Assembly: GCA_000442125.1 (NCBI GenBank)
Contig: KE546985.1
Span: 496,001-560,000 of the forward strand
Direction: 5' to 3'
Length of the DNA stretch: 64,000 nucleotides
DNA from: Opeltia flavorubescens
Lineage: Eukaryota > Ascomycota > Lecanoromycetes > Teloschistales > Teloschistaceae
Positions 24,210-35,710 of the stretch are shown here, in pieces. A model generated the notes under the pieces. The model made no database searches and was not told the DNA's origin. It saw only the letters and a list, made by a program, of their open reading frames with translations. Each line of letters opens with the position of its first letter. Positions within the stretch are counted from its first letter, which is position 1. Both the position numbers and the translations under genes were made by a program.

Positions 24210-25824
24210 GGATTTTTTTGGATAGCAGGTTGCTTGGGGCTTGAAGGATGGGAGGATGATCAATAATGTATTGGAGAAGAAAGCTTGTTGGTTCTTGACT
24301 TCAATTAGAATACTTATCATTAGACCTCAGTATAAATGTTACTTAATATCACCAGACGGAAAACGCCGTTTAACTCATCTCAGGTCTAGAAATCTCCGCA
24401 CCCATCTCCACCAGCGCGAACAAGTCCCGCCCGTCGCTTTCAAACAGTTGAGCAGTGCACGGCAGTGATTCATACAGGTAAGTCAGACCATGTTCACAGG
24501 GTACAGATCGCTCATCCTGGCCTGGCAGCCTCGGAGCCACACCCGCCCACCATCACCTCTTATCCATCCATCTATTACGCCGGTCTTTTCCTGCCATACA
24601 GGCTGCGGAACAGCTACACACATGCTGTGTGAGAAATTGGCTTGGTTTCGACAGTTCCAAGAGGCAAAGAGGAGGAATAGCTCAAGCACGAGCCAAATTG
24701 GTCTACAGTCGCTGCAGAAAGCCGAGGCGGGCTTAAAGAGACGAAGGACGTACGGGACATTGGCTTTGACTCAGGGTCAAGCCTACGAGCAGTTGAGAGA
24801 GCCTCGGCAACGCCTCCTCACAGGACCGAGCGATCTTTGGACTCTCACCGCTGCTCCGCCACGCCGCGCCTGTCTGTAGCAGCAGCAAGAGAACGACTAC
24901 ACTCCGAATCCGAATCCACGTTTGCGGTTGGGATGAAGGTACTGGAAGAGTATCCATTTCAAGTGATTGGCGATATCTTCTTGGCTGTCTCTAACGACAA
25001 AACTATGCATGGGGCCTTTCCGGTGGCCGGGGGAGATCTTACGCTTTGATTGACAGGCTGATAAAGGATTAAAGCTGGTTTCTCGCTATCTGCCCTGATC
25101 TTGGCGCAATGGAATTTCCTCATCTTTATTATCGTCTTCTTCATCGATTTACGATTGCGTTTTATCTCATTTGTCTTAGCTGCAACTATGGAGATTCTGG
25201 GCAATGGACCTCCATATTTTTGGCACTCCGGTATGATTGGGCAATTCTAGCGCACGGATCGAACACTACTTCTTTTTGGAGATGAGATCCGCCATCTCAG
25301 AAGAGCCGTGCATCCTACGATATAATTCCAATGTGTGTCCTTCCTAAATCTTTTATGCTCTCGACGGTTTTTCTTCTTTCTTTGATCGTCCTAAAGATTA
25401 TCTGCCTCCTTGCAACATCGCCAGCAGGCTACTATTACTTCCCTTCCTAATCGTGTAAAGAAATCAGATTAAAGCCCTCCTGCGTAGGCTCTCTCTCTTG
25501 CGTTGACAGTGCATCCGTACAGGTTCGGTCTGGCTGTTCGCTCGCCCATCGGATATGACAGCTGCAAATTCAGCATGCACCTTTTTGCACAAGGCCAGGC
25601 TTCCTCTGTAATTTCTACAGGAGGTGGACCGAGCATCAATCAGCGTGCGGCAGACTCAAACAAGAAAAATAACCGCCACACTCTTCACTACAAAAACAGG
25701 TAACCTCATCAACTGCACCTGGTCCGTCCGAAAACTTTCATTCAGCCAGACAGGTCGCTAGCGGCGCTCCAAGCATTAGTGGCCTCTACATACCACATGC
25801 GGCTTCATCATTGACGCAAATTTC
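24210..25824. other. No firm gene
   Basis: A 129-codon plus frame (24490-24879, MFTGYRSLILAWQ...) and an overlapping 70-codon frame (24837-25049) look partly protein-like, but neither has a domain or consistent splicing. They may be a decayed gene. The rest shows nothing. Confidence 0.35.
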
Positions 25825-26355
25825 ATGGCTCCCCAGATCTACACTGCCGAAAACAAGAACAAAACAACTCGAGCAATATTACAGCCTCCACGGCTCCCAC
25901 ACTTCCTACCGATGCTGTCGTCTCTCCTAATTCCCGTGCTGATTCCCTCTCTGTCGAACAAGAAGCGCACCGCCACTGGACCGCAGAAGCCGATTCAGAA
26001 AGCAGGAACATGGCTGCAAGCACATCCCACCAACGCCAAGCGATCTAAAGGCCGCCTATTTTGCGGCAAGAACAACAGTAGTGCGATACAAGATATAACA
26101 GGCATGGATACGTCGGAGGAGAGAAAGTCAGGAGCGAGGAAGATTGAGAATGGTATGGAGAGCGACGTAATTGGCAAAAAGAAGCGGGACTTTTCGGGAT
26201 CGAATATGAGGGCAGCTCGTAAGGGCCGCAACAAGGTTAGGCGCCCGAGGAAAGTTCTTCTCCATGTGGAGAGCATTGAGGAGGAGATGAACGACAAGAC
26301 TGCGGCAAGTGCAAAAGAAGACGTTTCAGATGCCAGGATGGCTGCGGAAAGGTAG
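25825..26355 (+). CDS. Possible basic protein, 176 aa
   Basis: An open frame starting MAPQIYTAENKNKTTRAI. The second half is Lys/Arg-rich and includes ARKGRNKVRRPRK, similar in composition to an AT-hook or nuclear localisation signal, followed by an acidic segment. No recognised family. The antisense frame (25995-26447) is hydrophobic and is probably the shadow. Confidence 0.4.
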   Translation: MAPQIYTAENKNKTTRAILQPPRLPHFLPMLSSLLIPVLIPSLSNKKRTATGPQKPIQKAGTWLQAHPTNAKRSKGRLFCGKNNSSAIQDITGMDTSEERKSGARKIENGMESDVIGKKKRDFSGSNMRAARKGRNKVRRPRKVLLHVESIEEEMNDKTAASAKEDVSDARMAAER

Positions 26356-26862
26356 AAGAAAAGTGTCAACATGTGATGGAGATGCTCATAGAGAGCACTC
26401 TGATCGCTGATTGGCTGCATCTTGCTCCACTTACTTCGTGTGGTCAATTAAGCGAAACATCTTCCTAATAAGGCTTAGCGCCTAAAAAGTTTCCTCACAT
26501 CAAACTTTTTGTCCCCCAGATAATTTACATAGATTTATGCAGCAGTTTATATAAAATGCACAGTTATTCTACCGAAAGGGATCTCCGAGTATAGGCAGCA
26601 AGGCTACGCTTAAGCAATGCGTGGCATTACCGGTACAGATATCACTAGAAGTGAGACTGAAGCAGTGAAACGTCGGTCGATCTTTCTTCTCACTTGATCC
26701 TGGTTGAAGAAGTACTGTCTCGCGCTATTTGGAATATCAGAGGCTACGGGCTTTGACGGCAAGCATAACACCTTCAAATTACTGGCCATTATCTCTCTTT
26801 CCCGGCGCCTCAGACGATATTGATGAGAAACTCATCGCACATTCATCACTCTGCCCCTAGCT
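26356..26862. other. Intergenic
   Basis: Nothing coding is seen. It is the likely promoter region for the gene that starts at 26863. Confidence 0.4.
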
Positions 26863-29692
26863 ATGAACTTAGCCTTTTATTACAATTTAATCCTACGACG
26901 GCCGCTTACGTTTCCTCCATCCATCTATAGCTCATTGCACGACTTCCGTCTCGTCGCCATGCATCTCACAAGCGGCACGACGAAGCTTGGGCTCTTCAAG
27001 CGGGCTCGACTTACCCGCACCAAGCATCATGGGGAAGGACCAACCCACTCACGGTAACCGTTGTTGATCCGGCCATCGCGGCCTCTCCAATCGGCCGAAG
27101 CTAACTGGATGTGCAGAAAGCCTTTCTTCCCAGAAAGGTATCATCCCATCCTACATCGCGCCCCTTCATCAATGCGATACTATTCCTGGACCATCTACGA
27201 GTGGAATGGGATAAATCTAGCAAGCCGATCGAGCAGTTCTGCACCGAATTTGCCGAAGAACAGTTGGACCTTCACCTGCAAGCCGCACAAGAACCTGATC
27301 AGAGTGTGCACGGGGCCTTCGCCCTGCTCCGAGAAACGGCAACGGAGACCCTCGAGCAAGCCTGGCTGGATCGCTTGGAGTCGCTCTATGGTGCAGAACG
27401 AATCGCGACTATCATCAAGGAGACGACAGTGCTTGAACAGGAATTGAAACCCTACTATGACAATACAGCTGCCAATTGGAACGAGAAGACGGCGTATGAC
27501 CTATTGCCGCCGTCTTACTACCGTCAACCGCTATCGAAAGAAATCATTGTAAGCTTCGCCGCGATATCAGAAAAAGTCGACTTCGCCACGAGTTCAGCCA
27601 CGCTGCAAGCCATCCAGACACGCCTTACCAGCTCACACAGCCACGCAGAACGCATCCTTCCGCGAGATCTTAAGCTCGTCCTATCTATCGCGCAAGAATC
27701 AGCCTCTCCAGTTGATCCCTCTGCTTCCAAAGGCCCTTCTGCCGGACAGGACAATTTCGTCCACCACAATCTCCGCAGCCGCAAGCCCACTACCTACCCA
27801 GCGATAGCTGTAGTCAAGCGGAGGAGGCTCAACAAGAGGAACAAGGATCAACCCGTTCGTTCGGCCAGCCGTGAAGCCGACTACCCATCTCCGGAGCTTT
27901 TTCGACATACGACTTTTAAAGATCTTAGTGACCACGGTATGATCCCCTCTATCCCCTGCGTACCCCCAGCCTTGCTCCTTGGAGTACCTGTCACGGCTCG
28001 AACTGGCGACTGAGATCAGGTTCATCGCAGCTAATGTAGATGGGCACTGCAGATGACCTGGAGACGTACAGCCAGCTCAACTCCACTAGCTCCCCATCCC
28101 AATCCTTGGTTGAGGCACAGGAAGGGCGTGATTCATGTAGGATCCCTCTCTTGACTGGTATCGCTATCCACCTAACGCAATGCAGCTCGGCCACAGGGAC
28201 GGAACGGCGGTGGCGAAAAGCAGCCAGACTTGCCGCAACGAAGCGGCGACAACTACGACGTCGACCAGGGTCTCCGGGCACGAGATAATACGCCTGCCTA
28301 TGACGATTGGCTCCCCGAGTCCCCAACGTTGTCGCAATCCCGCCGGAGTAGAACAGGAAGTTTATCGAAGTGGAGCGGCAATCAGCTAGTGTCTCCTAGG
28401 AATCCAGGAGAGGTGCCCTTGATCCTCCGTAACCCTGCGAAAACTGTTGGTGACTGGTCACATGCAGTCGAGAGTAGTAAGCCCTTCACTACCATGTGGT
28501 CGCTTGGCATGGAAGGTAATATGATACAGCGGTGGGCATTGGATGTACCCAAACGGTCAATTCGGAGGATACGCGCCTGGACTTTTCTTGCAAGCTCATT
28601 GGCACAGCAGCGGCTGATGAACACACGGTCAGCATGCGGACGCAACAGCAACCGCAGCCGATCCCACCCAACACGCTCGAGGGCGCGGTCAGCTCACTCC
28701 AAGACGGCCTCTGGCTTTCCACCACGGCCATTGAAGAATTACTTAAAATGCCGTCCTACGGGGATGTCAAGGTTTATGATGCAGCATTCATGTGTTTACC
28801 TAATCCGGAGTCGATGAAGGCCAAAACCAGCAGTAAAGGGTGGCCGGACGTCGTCAGCCTCTTTCCCTCAAACCACAATGGCTCTCATTGGACGCTTTTG
28901 GTCCTAGACCTACACGTTGTGGAGATCGAGTTCTACAACTCTTTGCCTAATCAAGCATACGAATTAGAAGCTCGAGCAGCCGCTTATAATTAGATCTCCT
29001 CGATCTCTAAATAGAGCGACGTCGGACGATAGGTATTTTACGTGAAAGACTATCCCGCTCAAACGAATATCAATAACTATAGAGTATCGGTGGTTGTCTG
29101 CGCCTATTACCGGATCCTAAACATCCTCTTACCGTCCTCCCTTGACTTTACCCTGTGGCGACGTGTCCTGTATTCTGTGCTTGCCGATAGTCTACCGGCC
29201 GCCCAGCAGCCGCTTCCTACGTCTAACGCTCTAATTCACACTGCGTCCTCGCCTGTCAAGCGAGAAAATGACCCAGCGTCACTACGAGCCCATTTCGACC
29301 TCAACAAGGCAATATTGACCCAGGCGCGAAGGAAGCACCTCCTGGCCACCAATATCATCAACACCGTCGACGCCCTGCTTGCCCAAAACGAACGATGCCT
29401 TAATCAGTCAGTCGTCCAGCTCGACAAGCATCAAAAAGCGTTGGAAGATCATCTAAGCTTGCTGAAAACCTTCCGGAGCTTAGATACTCAGCACGAGACC
29501 GTTGGACAATTGGTTAAGGCCTCGATCAGTATAGAGCGGCGCGGGGTACGGCGGCTGAAGCAGCGAGTCGAATGCTTCAAGCGGAGCCGACAAGGATGGA
29601 AAGCCGGCTTGAAAGTGTGCCGTGATGAGCAAGAGCTGCAAGCGGAGAAAGCTTGCTTAGCCAAAGCGGCGAACGGCTGCGAGGATGTTTAG
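26863..29692 (+). pseudogene. Broken Ulp1/C48-like cysteine peptidase gene
   Basis: A multi-exon gene can be traced. Exon A is 26863-27053. Exon B is 27134-27936, after an intron with GCTAAC and CTTCCCAG. Exon C starts near 28053 and runs to 28515, but with a frame break near 28170-28200. Exon D is 28608-29692, after an intron GTAATA ... GGCACAG. Phases agree for A-B, B-C and C-D. Exon D carries the peptidase signature: the catalytic His in GSHWTLLVLD (about 28884-28913), the FYNSL box where the Asp is expected but Asn is found (28937-28939), and the QTN ... VVVCAYY region. The catalytic Cys position reads Tyr (29078-29080), and the Asp and Gly flanking it read Asn and Arg. Three in-frame TAG codons lie at 28991, 29012 and 29030. 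After the domain comes a ~200-residue coiled coil. The family removes SUMO-like tags; this copy cannot be active. Confidence 0.75.
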
Positions 29693-30752
29693 CCAAAGGA
29701 GATGGACACATGGGTGCAGACCGTGGCCAAATACCGATTACCGTGAACCGCTTGTTGGTCCATGATGCCAAACCCTGACATAGCTAATGACTGTATCCGG
29801 GACTTGCAAGCAAGACCCTCCTTCGTTGACGACTCGAAGACTTATTATTTGCAATCCTCCAACTATTAAGGAGCATGATTTCGTGCATCGTGCTGATAAC
29901 AAACGTGGTTCGCTGCGTTCATAAGGCAAATCAAGATCAGTCAATCTAGTAGTAGAAGCTGATCCTTGTGCAAGGGTAGGCGTTCAGTATCGGGTGTCCA
30001 GGGAGGCTTCAACCGAGCCAGAGAACCCTCTTGTATTGATATGCTGTGATAATGTTCAGCTATTGGCTGTTGACCGCGCTTGGAGGAATAGGCATTTGTA
30101 TCGTGCGCAGGTAGTGAAGTAGCAAGATACGCTGGAAGACAATACAAGTAGCCTCAGGACGTGGGTGTTATAACATCCGCGGTGAGTGTCTTAACATTCA
30201 AGGCCGATAGAATATCTTTCACGGGGTAGGTATTTAGAAGGGTCGAGCTAGACGGCANGCCTAATCGTGGAAAGTCTAATAAGAGGGAATGCAGAGGCTT
30301 TATCAAAGGATCAATTGAATAGATAGCAGGCCAGTTGCGGCTGGGCTATCTAAAGGATAAAAGAATTGATACGGCCTTGGAAGTCAAGAATAGCTAAGCT
30401 GGATAAGTGTTAGGTACAGAGTAGATAGGGGTGAACTGGAGGCCAGGAATTTAAGGTAGGGATGTAGAGTCGAAAGGCAGAGGAAGCGAGGCGGAATATC
30501 CAGAGACTGAAAACGAGAACGAGGCCGGGGGAAAACGTAGGTTTTGATGCATAGGCAAGCGGCAGGAAAGGTGGAGTGGTTATTAAAGGCGCAATCTGCG
30601 GAAGATCCCGTCTCTTGTAATCTCAATAAGCACCAGACTAGGCCTCCGCGTCTGCAATTTGAAGGATTATGGCAGTGTGGTCAGATCAGGATATACTATT
30701 TCTCGGCTGTTCTCGAGCTGCAAGATACAGCGCCCGCTTGCGATACGTTTAA
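29693..30752. other. Intergenic, no gene seen
   Basis: Only short frames are present. One undetermined base is at 30257. It leads into the palindromic repeat array. Confidence 0.5.
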
Positions 30753-30901
30753 GCGAAATCAAAGCTTGGCGGAAACGCTTATTGAGCAATGTATATTCCG
30801 TATATTTGCACCCGCTTATTAATCGATGCATGCATCACTTATACCCTTTAGAAATCGATGCATGCATCACTTATACCCCTTTAGAAATCGATGCATGCAT
30901 C
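30753..30901 (+). repeat. Composite repeat: 25-bp head plus tandem GATGCATGCATC palindromes
   Basis: The head at 30753-30777 (GCGAAATCAAAGCTTGGCGG then AAACG) recurs at 50248-50272 on the minus strand with one mismatch. It is followed by one degenerate and three perfect copies of the palindrome GATGCATGCATC, at about 30789, and at 30825-30836, 30857-30868 and 30890-30901. The period is 32-36 bp. Spacer sequence is of the type ACTTATACCCCTTTAGAAAT. Confidence 0.85.
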
Positions 30902-30995
30902 ACCAACACCCGCTCTAGCCTAAATGCCATCACAAAGTTTCACGTCGAGCACCTGACTTCCGCGAAGAAATCTGATTTCCATCCTCTCCATCCCT

Positions 30996-31418
30996 TTATT
31001 TCTTCGTGCTCCTTGTTCTAGAACCCACAGTCCCATTGATAGTCTTAGCAGGTGCATTTTTCTTCTCCTTTTTTACTCCTCCAGCACCACGTCCCTCGGG
31101 ACGTCCCTATACCTTTTTCGACGGCTCTTCCTCTCCAAGAGCTTCTTTCAGTGCGTCAGCATTCTTCGTCGCACCTGCTTTCCGACCGGCGGTCTTATTC
31201 TCTTTGGCTGGAGGATCTGCAGCGGCTTGAAAAGTCTTGGATTGACTCCAATTTTGTCCTGACGGTATCCGCTTCAAGCTACAATTCCCCAGTTGCTGGC
31301 TGGAATAGGGAAATAGATGGCGGTGAGAAACTTTAGCAGGAGGACTGATTCGATCCCTGCTGGCTGCTTGTACCTCGGCTAAGTAGACTTCAGCTGCGCG
31401 AATAGCAGCCTTAATAGG
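30996..31418 (-). pseudogene. Remnant of a small basic protein gene
   Basis: On the minus strand a frame runs from about 31418 to the TAA at 30996-30998, interrupted by one TAG at 31107-31109. The part after ~31250 reads as a Lys/Ala-rich protein: AADPPAKENKTAGRKAG, then EALGEEEPSKKV, stop, GRPEGRGAGGVKKEKKN, ending SRTRSTKK. The frame also ends upstream in a TAG at 31419-31421 beside a donor-like GTAAGT. A CAG-to-TAG change would explain the internal stop. Function unknown; composition suggests a nuclear protein. Confidence 0.45.
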
Positions 31419-32287
31419 CTACTTACCTTTTTATATCACTTATAATCGATCGATGCGCAGTCTCTATCTCGCAGTGGGCTTGGAGCGATCGGCAGTCGGC
31501 TTTTTCGATCTTGTATCTCTCTACCTTGTGCAGGGATCCTTTCCGGTGATGACAACCAACCACGCCAGAAAGTCTTGCCCTGATATTACTTGTTGCGAAA
31601 GGCGTAGTCTACAGCCGTCTCATATTGTACGACGATAAACGTGGCGTGATGAGAAAGCTTGGTAACTTTCTAGCGTCTGGAAAGATGGCAGATACTTGAG
31701 TATAATAGCTGATGTTAGGAAACAGCCCCATAAAGCTATACCAGAACGATAAAATCCCCTGCAAAGGACTGTGATTTTCAGGCGCCTTAGAGATTCGAGA
31801 GCTTGGACCTAACGAATGGAATCAACCTGGACTGCGAGGAGCTGGACAGTCATCCAGGGGGGTTGTTAAAAATCAGCTGCGAGGTTTGTAGCTAGTTGCA
31901 GACATCAAAAGACTCTGCGAGATGATTGATTGCATCCTTAGTCGTCCCTTCGTTTAACCCTAAGAAAAGCTCACACTTAGGATCATATCACTTGTTTGAT
32001 GACATCTCGCTGCCTCGAAAGGGAAACTCACTTTCTTTCGAGACAGTCTGCCGGTAGATGTCCTGATCTGCTCCGATCCGCTTCACTCCAATCTCGTGGA
32101 TTTTTAGATAGTCGAACCTGCGATGGACCGCGAGATTCTCTTCTTCGGTAGTGCGCCCAAAGAAGAAGTAGGTAGGGCAGCTGAAGCCTTGTTTTCTGTG
32201 TCGACCATCATCAGAACGTACAAGTGAGGTAAAGGCAACAAGTGTGTTAGGGACGCACCTCGATGACGCTGATGCTGGAGGCCGATC

Positions 32288-32650
32288 TTAGCAAACGAGG
32301 TGTAAAGAAAGGAGAATCGAAAAATGGGGTTTGCGATAGCAACAAAGCGATTCAATTGTGTGGACGATAATATCGATATTAACGTGAATTACGTCCCCTG
32401 TAACTACCGCTAAGAAATCTGTCCGGGACGAAAGATTGCGCCAAGTCGGATGCTTATGGCGGTCCCAGGCATGATAATAAGATGAGTGGGCTTGTATCTT
32501 ACCCTCGAAGTTCCACACCGAGCCTTTTTCCATGAAAACCCTCCCTGAAGTCGTTGCGCAATTGTGTTCGGCACATCCGATCGACACGGTCGCACGTCCA
32601 CTCTGCAAAGAGCCGGATGGACCGAGCTTTGTAATTCTATCCGAGTCCAA
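32288..32650 (-). CDS. Possible small spliced gene, partial
   Basis: A minus-strand frame includes SLQSGRATVSIGCAEHN and RVFMEKGSVWNFEG, and then meets a canonical donor (GTAAGATAC at about 32501). A phase-1 acceptor (GTAGTTACAG) about 100 bases on would keep the same frame to the TAA at 32288. The first exon has no ATG, so at least one upstream exon is missing (an acceptor-like TTGATTTAG lies near 32668). No family is recognised. Confidence 0.3.
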   Translation of the reverse strand: MDSDRITKLGPSGSLQSGRATVSIGCAEHNCATTSGRVFMEKGSVWNFEGKIQAHSSYYHAWDRHKHPTWRNLSSRTDFLAVVTGDVIHVNIDIIVHTIESLCCYRKPHFSILLSLHLVC

Positions 32651-33043
32651 CGTGCTCTTCCAGTCTAAATCAACCCAAGTATGATGTCACAGCACCTCGC
32701 CAGCAAGCGCGATGCCGTCCAGCATTCTCGGAGACAGCTTTGAGAAAAATGCCGCAGATGGCTTAGCGTGACGGCTAATTAACGGGCTCGATCATAAAAA
32801 TGACATAACTCTTGGTCGTCAGAGCAACCACGCAGGGATTACTCAATGTCGCAATCCTTCATTTCTTTCTTCGCCTTTCTTTCGCGAAGACGAGACTTCT
32901 GACCAATTGAGGGACTTGAGTCCAAAAGTGCAGCGATATCGCAAAGGGTGTGGCCCCCAACGAAAGAGATGTCCGAGTTATTGGGATTAATTCAACTTCT
33001 GCTAATGCACTAATACCATTCGTCCTTGAATGGCGACTCATTG

Positions 33044-34791
33044 ATGGCTATACGTGCGACGTCACCTCACCTAACCACCTCACCCAAAATACATCGAGAC
33101 GTTGAGGCTCTGGTTACTGAGCTCCATGCAATTCAGTCACAGTCTACAATAGACGTCCCATCTGATCCAGCACCTATTCCTCAGCTCGATCTTCCGCCCT
33201 CCAGACCTCCAAATCCGCCTTTCGCCGTACCCCAATCACAGCAACCTCCAGCCACCCACCTGTCTTCAAGAATTGAAGCTTGGATAGACCACGCACTATT
33301 AGGTCCAGAGAGCTCCATACCTACTCAAACGCCAAATCAATGCGACGAATTGGACAATCGCCTCAAACGAAAACGCACCAGCTTATCCTCAAGTTCTACG
33401 GAACCAACAGACTCACCCTCTACAGCATTACTCACTCGCAATGCATTGAAACAACATCTCGCCTCCACTATGTCATCAGATCCTTCAGCCTCGGTCGATG
33501 TAAGCTCGTAATGGACACCCTGACAATAAGGCGCACACTGCTAACTATTGCTTCATAGCATGTTTTCACCCCTTCCCGGAACAATTCGACCACCGGATCC
33601 TCGTTGCAAACCCCTACCACTCCTTCAAAGACATCTGTCGCCCACGACGATGTGCGACGGTACATGGAACAACATCACATGCTTGTGGAAAAGCGTATGC
33701 TCGACACGCCGAACATGGCCAACTTCCGCGAACTTGTGATGCGTGTTGCCGACATAGAGAGACCCTCGGGCTGTAAACTAGAATCCGAAAAGAGGTGGCA
33801 GAAACATACAAAGAATTTGGAGCTCCACAACGAAGACACAATGCTCGATCACATCCTACCGCATCTCATCAAGTTCAACCGCCAAGTGCCTGTAAAGGAT
33901 CCTTTCGCACAACAGGATCCTTACACGCAGCAAGATCCGTTTACAGATCAACTGCATTCCTCCTCCCAAACACCTACTACACACCAGGCACCTGCCATTC
34001 AGGCACCTGTGGATGACATGTTGGAAGAATTCGTGGATTCGGGACTTGCCTGGAACGTGAACCGAGAGTTCAAGCGCACCTTCTTGCCCAACTCATACGC
34101 CTCATTTGTCAATTACCTAGACAAGATTGCAACGGCCCTTGCTAAAGAGCGTGGGCTGAAGAATCCCAAACCCGATCGTGCCTACGGTCTTGCCGTCAAC
34201 AACATCCCGCCTCCAGACCAAGCCCTTCTACGTGACGAGACCAACGCGTGGTTGAACGCCATTCCGGGCCTACAGCACGTCTTTTTCCTCATCGAGGGTG
34301 TCGCAAGCTCCGGGAGCCTGGCGAAAGCCATCAATCAGGCATGCCGGGGTGGTACGGTTGCCGTCTTTATCCAGCGCCTCATCTTAGAGGCGATCGGCCA
34401 GCTCCGTGAGGATGAAGGGCCTGATCGCCAGACGTACGTGTATACCGCCACCGTCAACGATTTGGGCATGTCCTTCTATATTAACTTCGCTCACACCCGC
34501 GGACAAACGGTCTCGTACTACATGGAGCACATCTACACCTGCGCTTTTCGGTCCAACGACGGCTTGCTTTCCCTGAGACGTGTTTGCCATAACATCCTCG
34601 ATTGGGGAGTCCGAACCCGCCGTTCCATGCTCGAGGCTCGTTGCGCAAAAATGTACGAGCTTGATTGGCATTTGATGGAAGAAGATGCAGCCAAATTACG
34701 CGAAGCTCAGGAAGCGGAGAAGGCGGCGCAGGGTCAGAAGGCTAAGAAGCGTAAATTAGCCCCAGGAAATGTGCACCAGCGAGCTTCCTGA
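33044..34791 (+). CDS. Hypothetical accessory protein, two exons, 562 aa
   Basis: The model joins 33044-33499 and 33559-34791. The phase-0 intron of 59 nt (GTAAGC ... GCTAACTATTGCTTCATAG) has a perfect branch site, giving 563 codons with stop. The N-terminal ~190 residues are Pro/Ser/Thr-rich and disordered. From ~190 there is a helical region, then a short tandem repeat (DPFAQQDPYTQQDPFTDQ) at about residues 285-302. The C-terminal ~240 residues look folded: VNREFKRTFLPNSYASFVNY, then NAWLNAIPGLQHVFFLIEGV and FINFAHTRGQ-like text (actual YINFAHTRGQ). The end is Lys/Ala-rich and basic (QKAKKRKL), a likely nuclear signal. I do not recognise the family. It is the only clearly intact long gene in a stretch where its neighbours are broken. 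The start is the first ATG in the exon-1 frame. Confidence 0.68.
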
Positions 34792-35710
34792 TGATTCATG
34801 ATAATAACACGACTATAGCTTAGCCTAGATATGCCATATTCATTAGAAAACATCAACATTCAATCACGGGTCTTGGAAACGTGTAGTATCAGTAGCCTTT
34901 CGTCCTCCTGCAACCCAATATGAATTCTAATAAAGGATACCCGGTTGGTCAACATTAGATGGAGCACCGTGATAGGAAAAGATACGACTGCCCGCACATC
35001 TAATACAGTACCGACTGAAGCGACTTTTGATACGTTGAAGGGATATCACGCTAGATTGGAAGGAAAAAGGGCTTGAGATCAAAAAGACTGAGGAGGTACT
35101 GGATGATTGGACCCCAGGGACCGTAACAAAATCTTCGGGCGGTTTGAAGTCGTGTAGATTTCAACTTTATTCTCGTTATCGCTCGAACAACGGCATTGAC
35201 TGAAGTGGAATTAAAGTGGAGTTGAAGGGGGGAGAGAGGGAGGGAGATAATAAATCCTTTCAACTTCTATAGTGATATGCCCTGCTGATCGACTCTTTGG
35301 AAGTGATGACGGTATAATGTATTCTGATAGATTTGTATCAAGTAGTTGACGTCCCGCCCAAGATCATATTTATAACTGCGGGATTTGATTGAAAGGGTTT
35401 CTAGATCTGGTGAGAAGGAAATCCTTTTGGGGGTGAAGAAAGGTGCAGAGGCATTGGAGCTAATAAAACCTGCGAGAAGGCGTCTAAGCAAGAAAAGTCA
35501 TAGGATAGAAATGTATTACATTTACTGAACTTAAATATTTACAAGTCTGGATGAGTTCAGTACCAGAAAATAGCCATTAAGCAGGCCTCTAAAAAACATT
35601 TAATTTACATGCCGCTGGTGACGTGCTTCAATAATCCTGCTATATACCTACCTTTATCGGCCTCGGATCATCGTATTATTACTTTACTGGCCACCAACGA
35701 TCGAGAGATC
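34792..35710. other. Intergenic between converging genes
   Basis: Only short frames on the minus strand (35051-35263, 35267-35491) with no support. Confidence 0.5.

Noticed and set aside
28155-28185. A 28-nt GT-AG segment that would restore frame in exon C of the Ulp1-like gene
   Set aside because: Far below workable intron size; treated as a frame break in a pseudogene.
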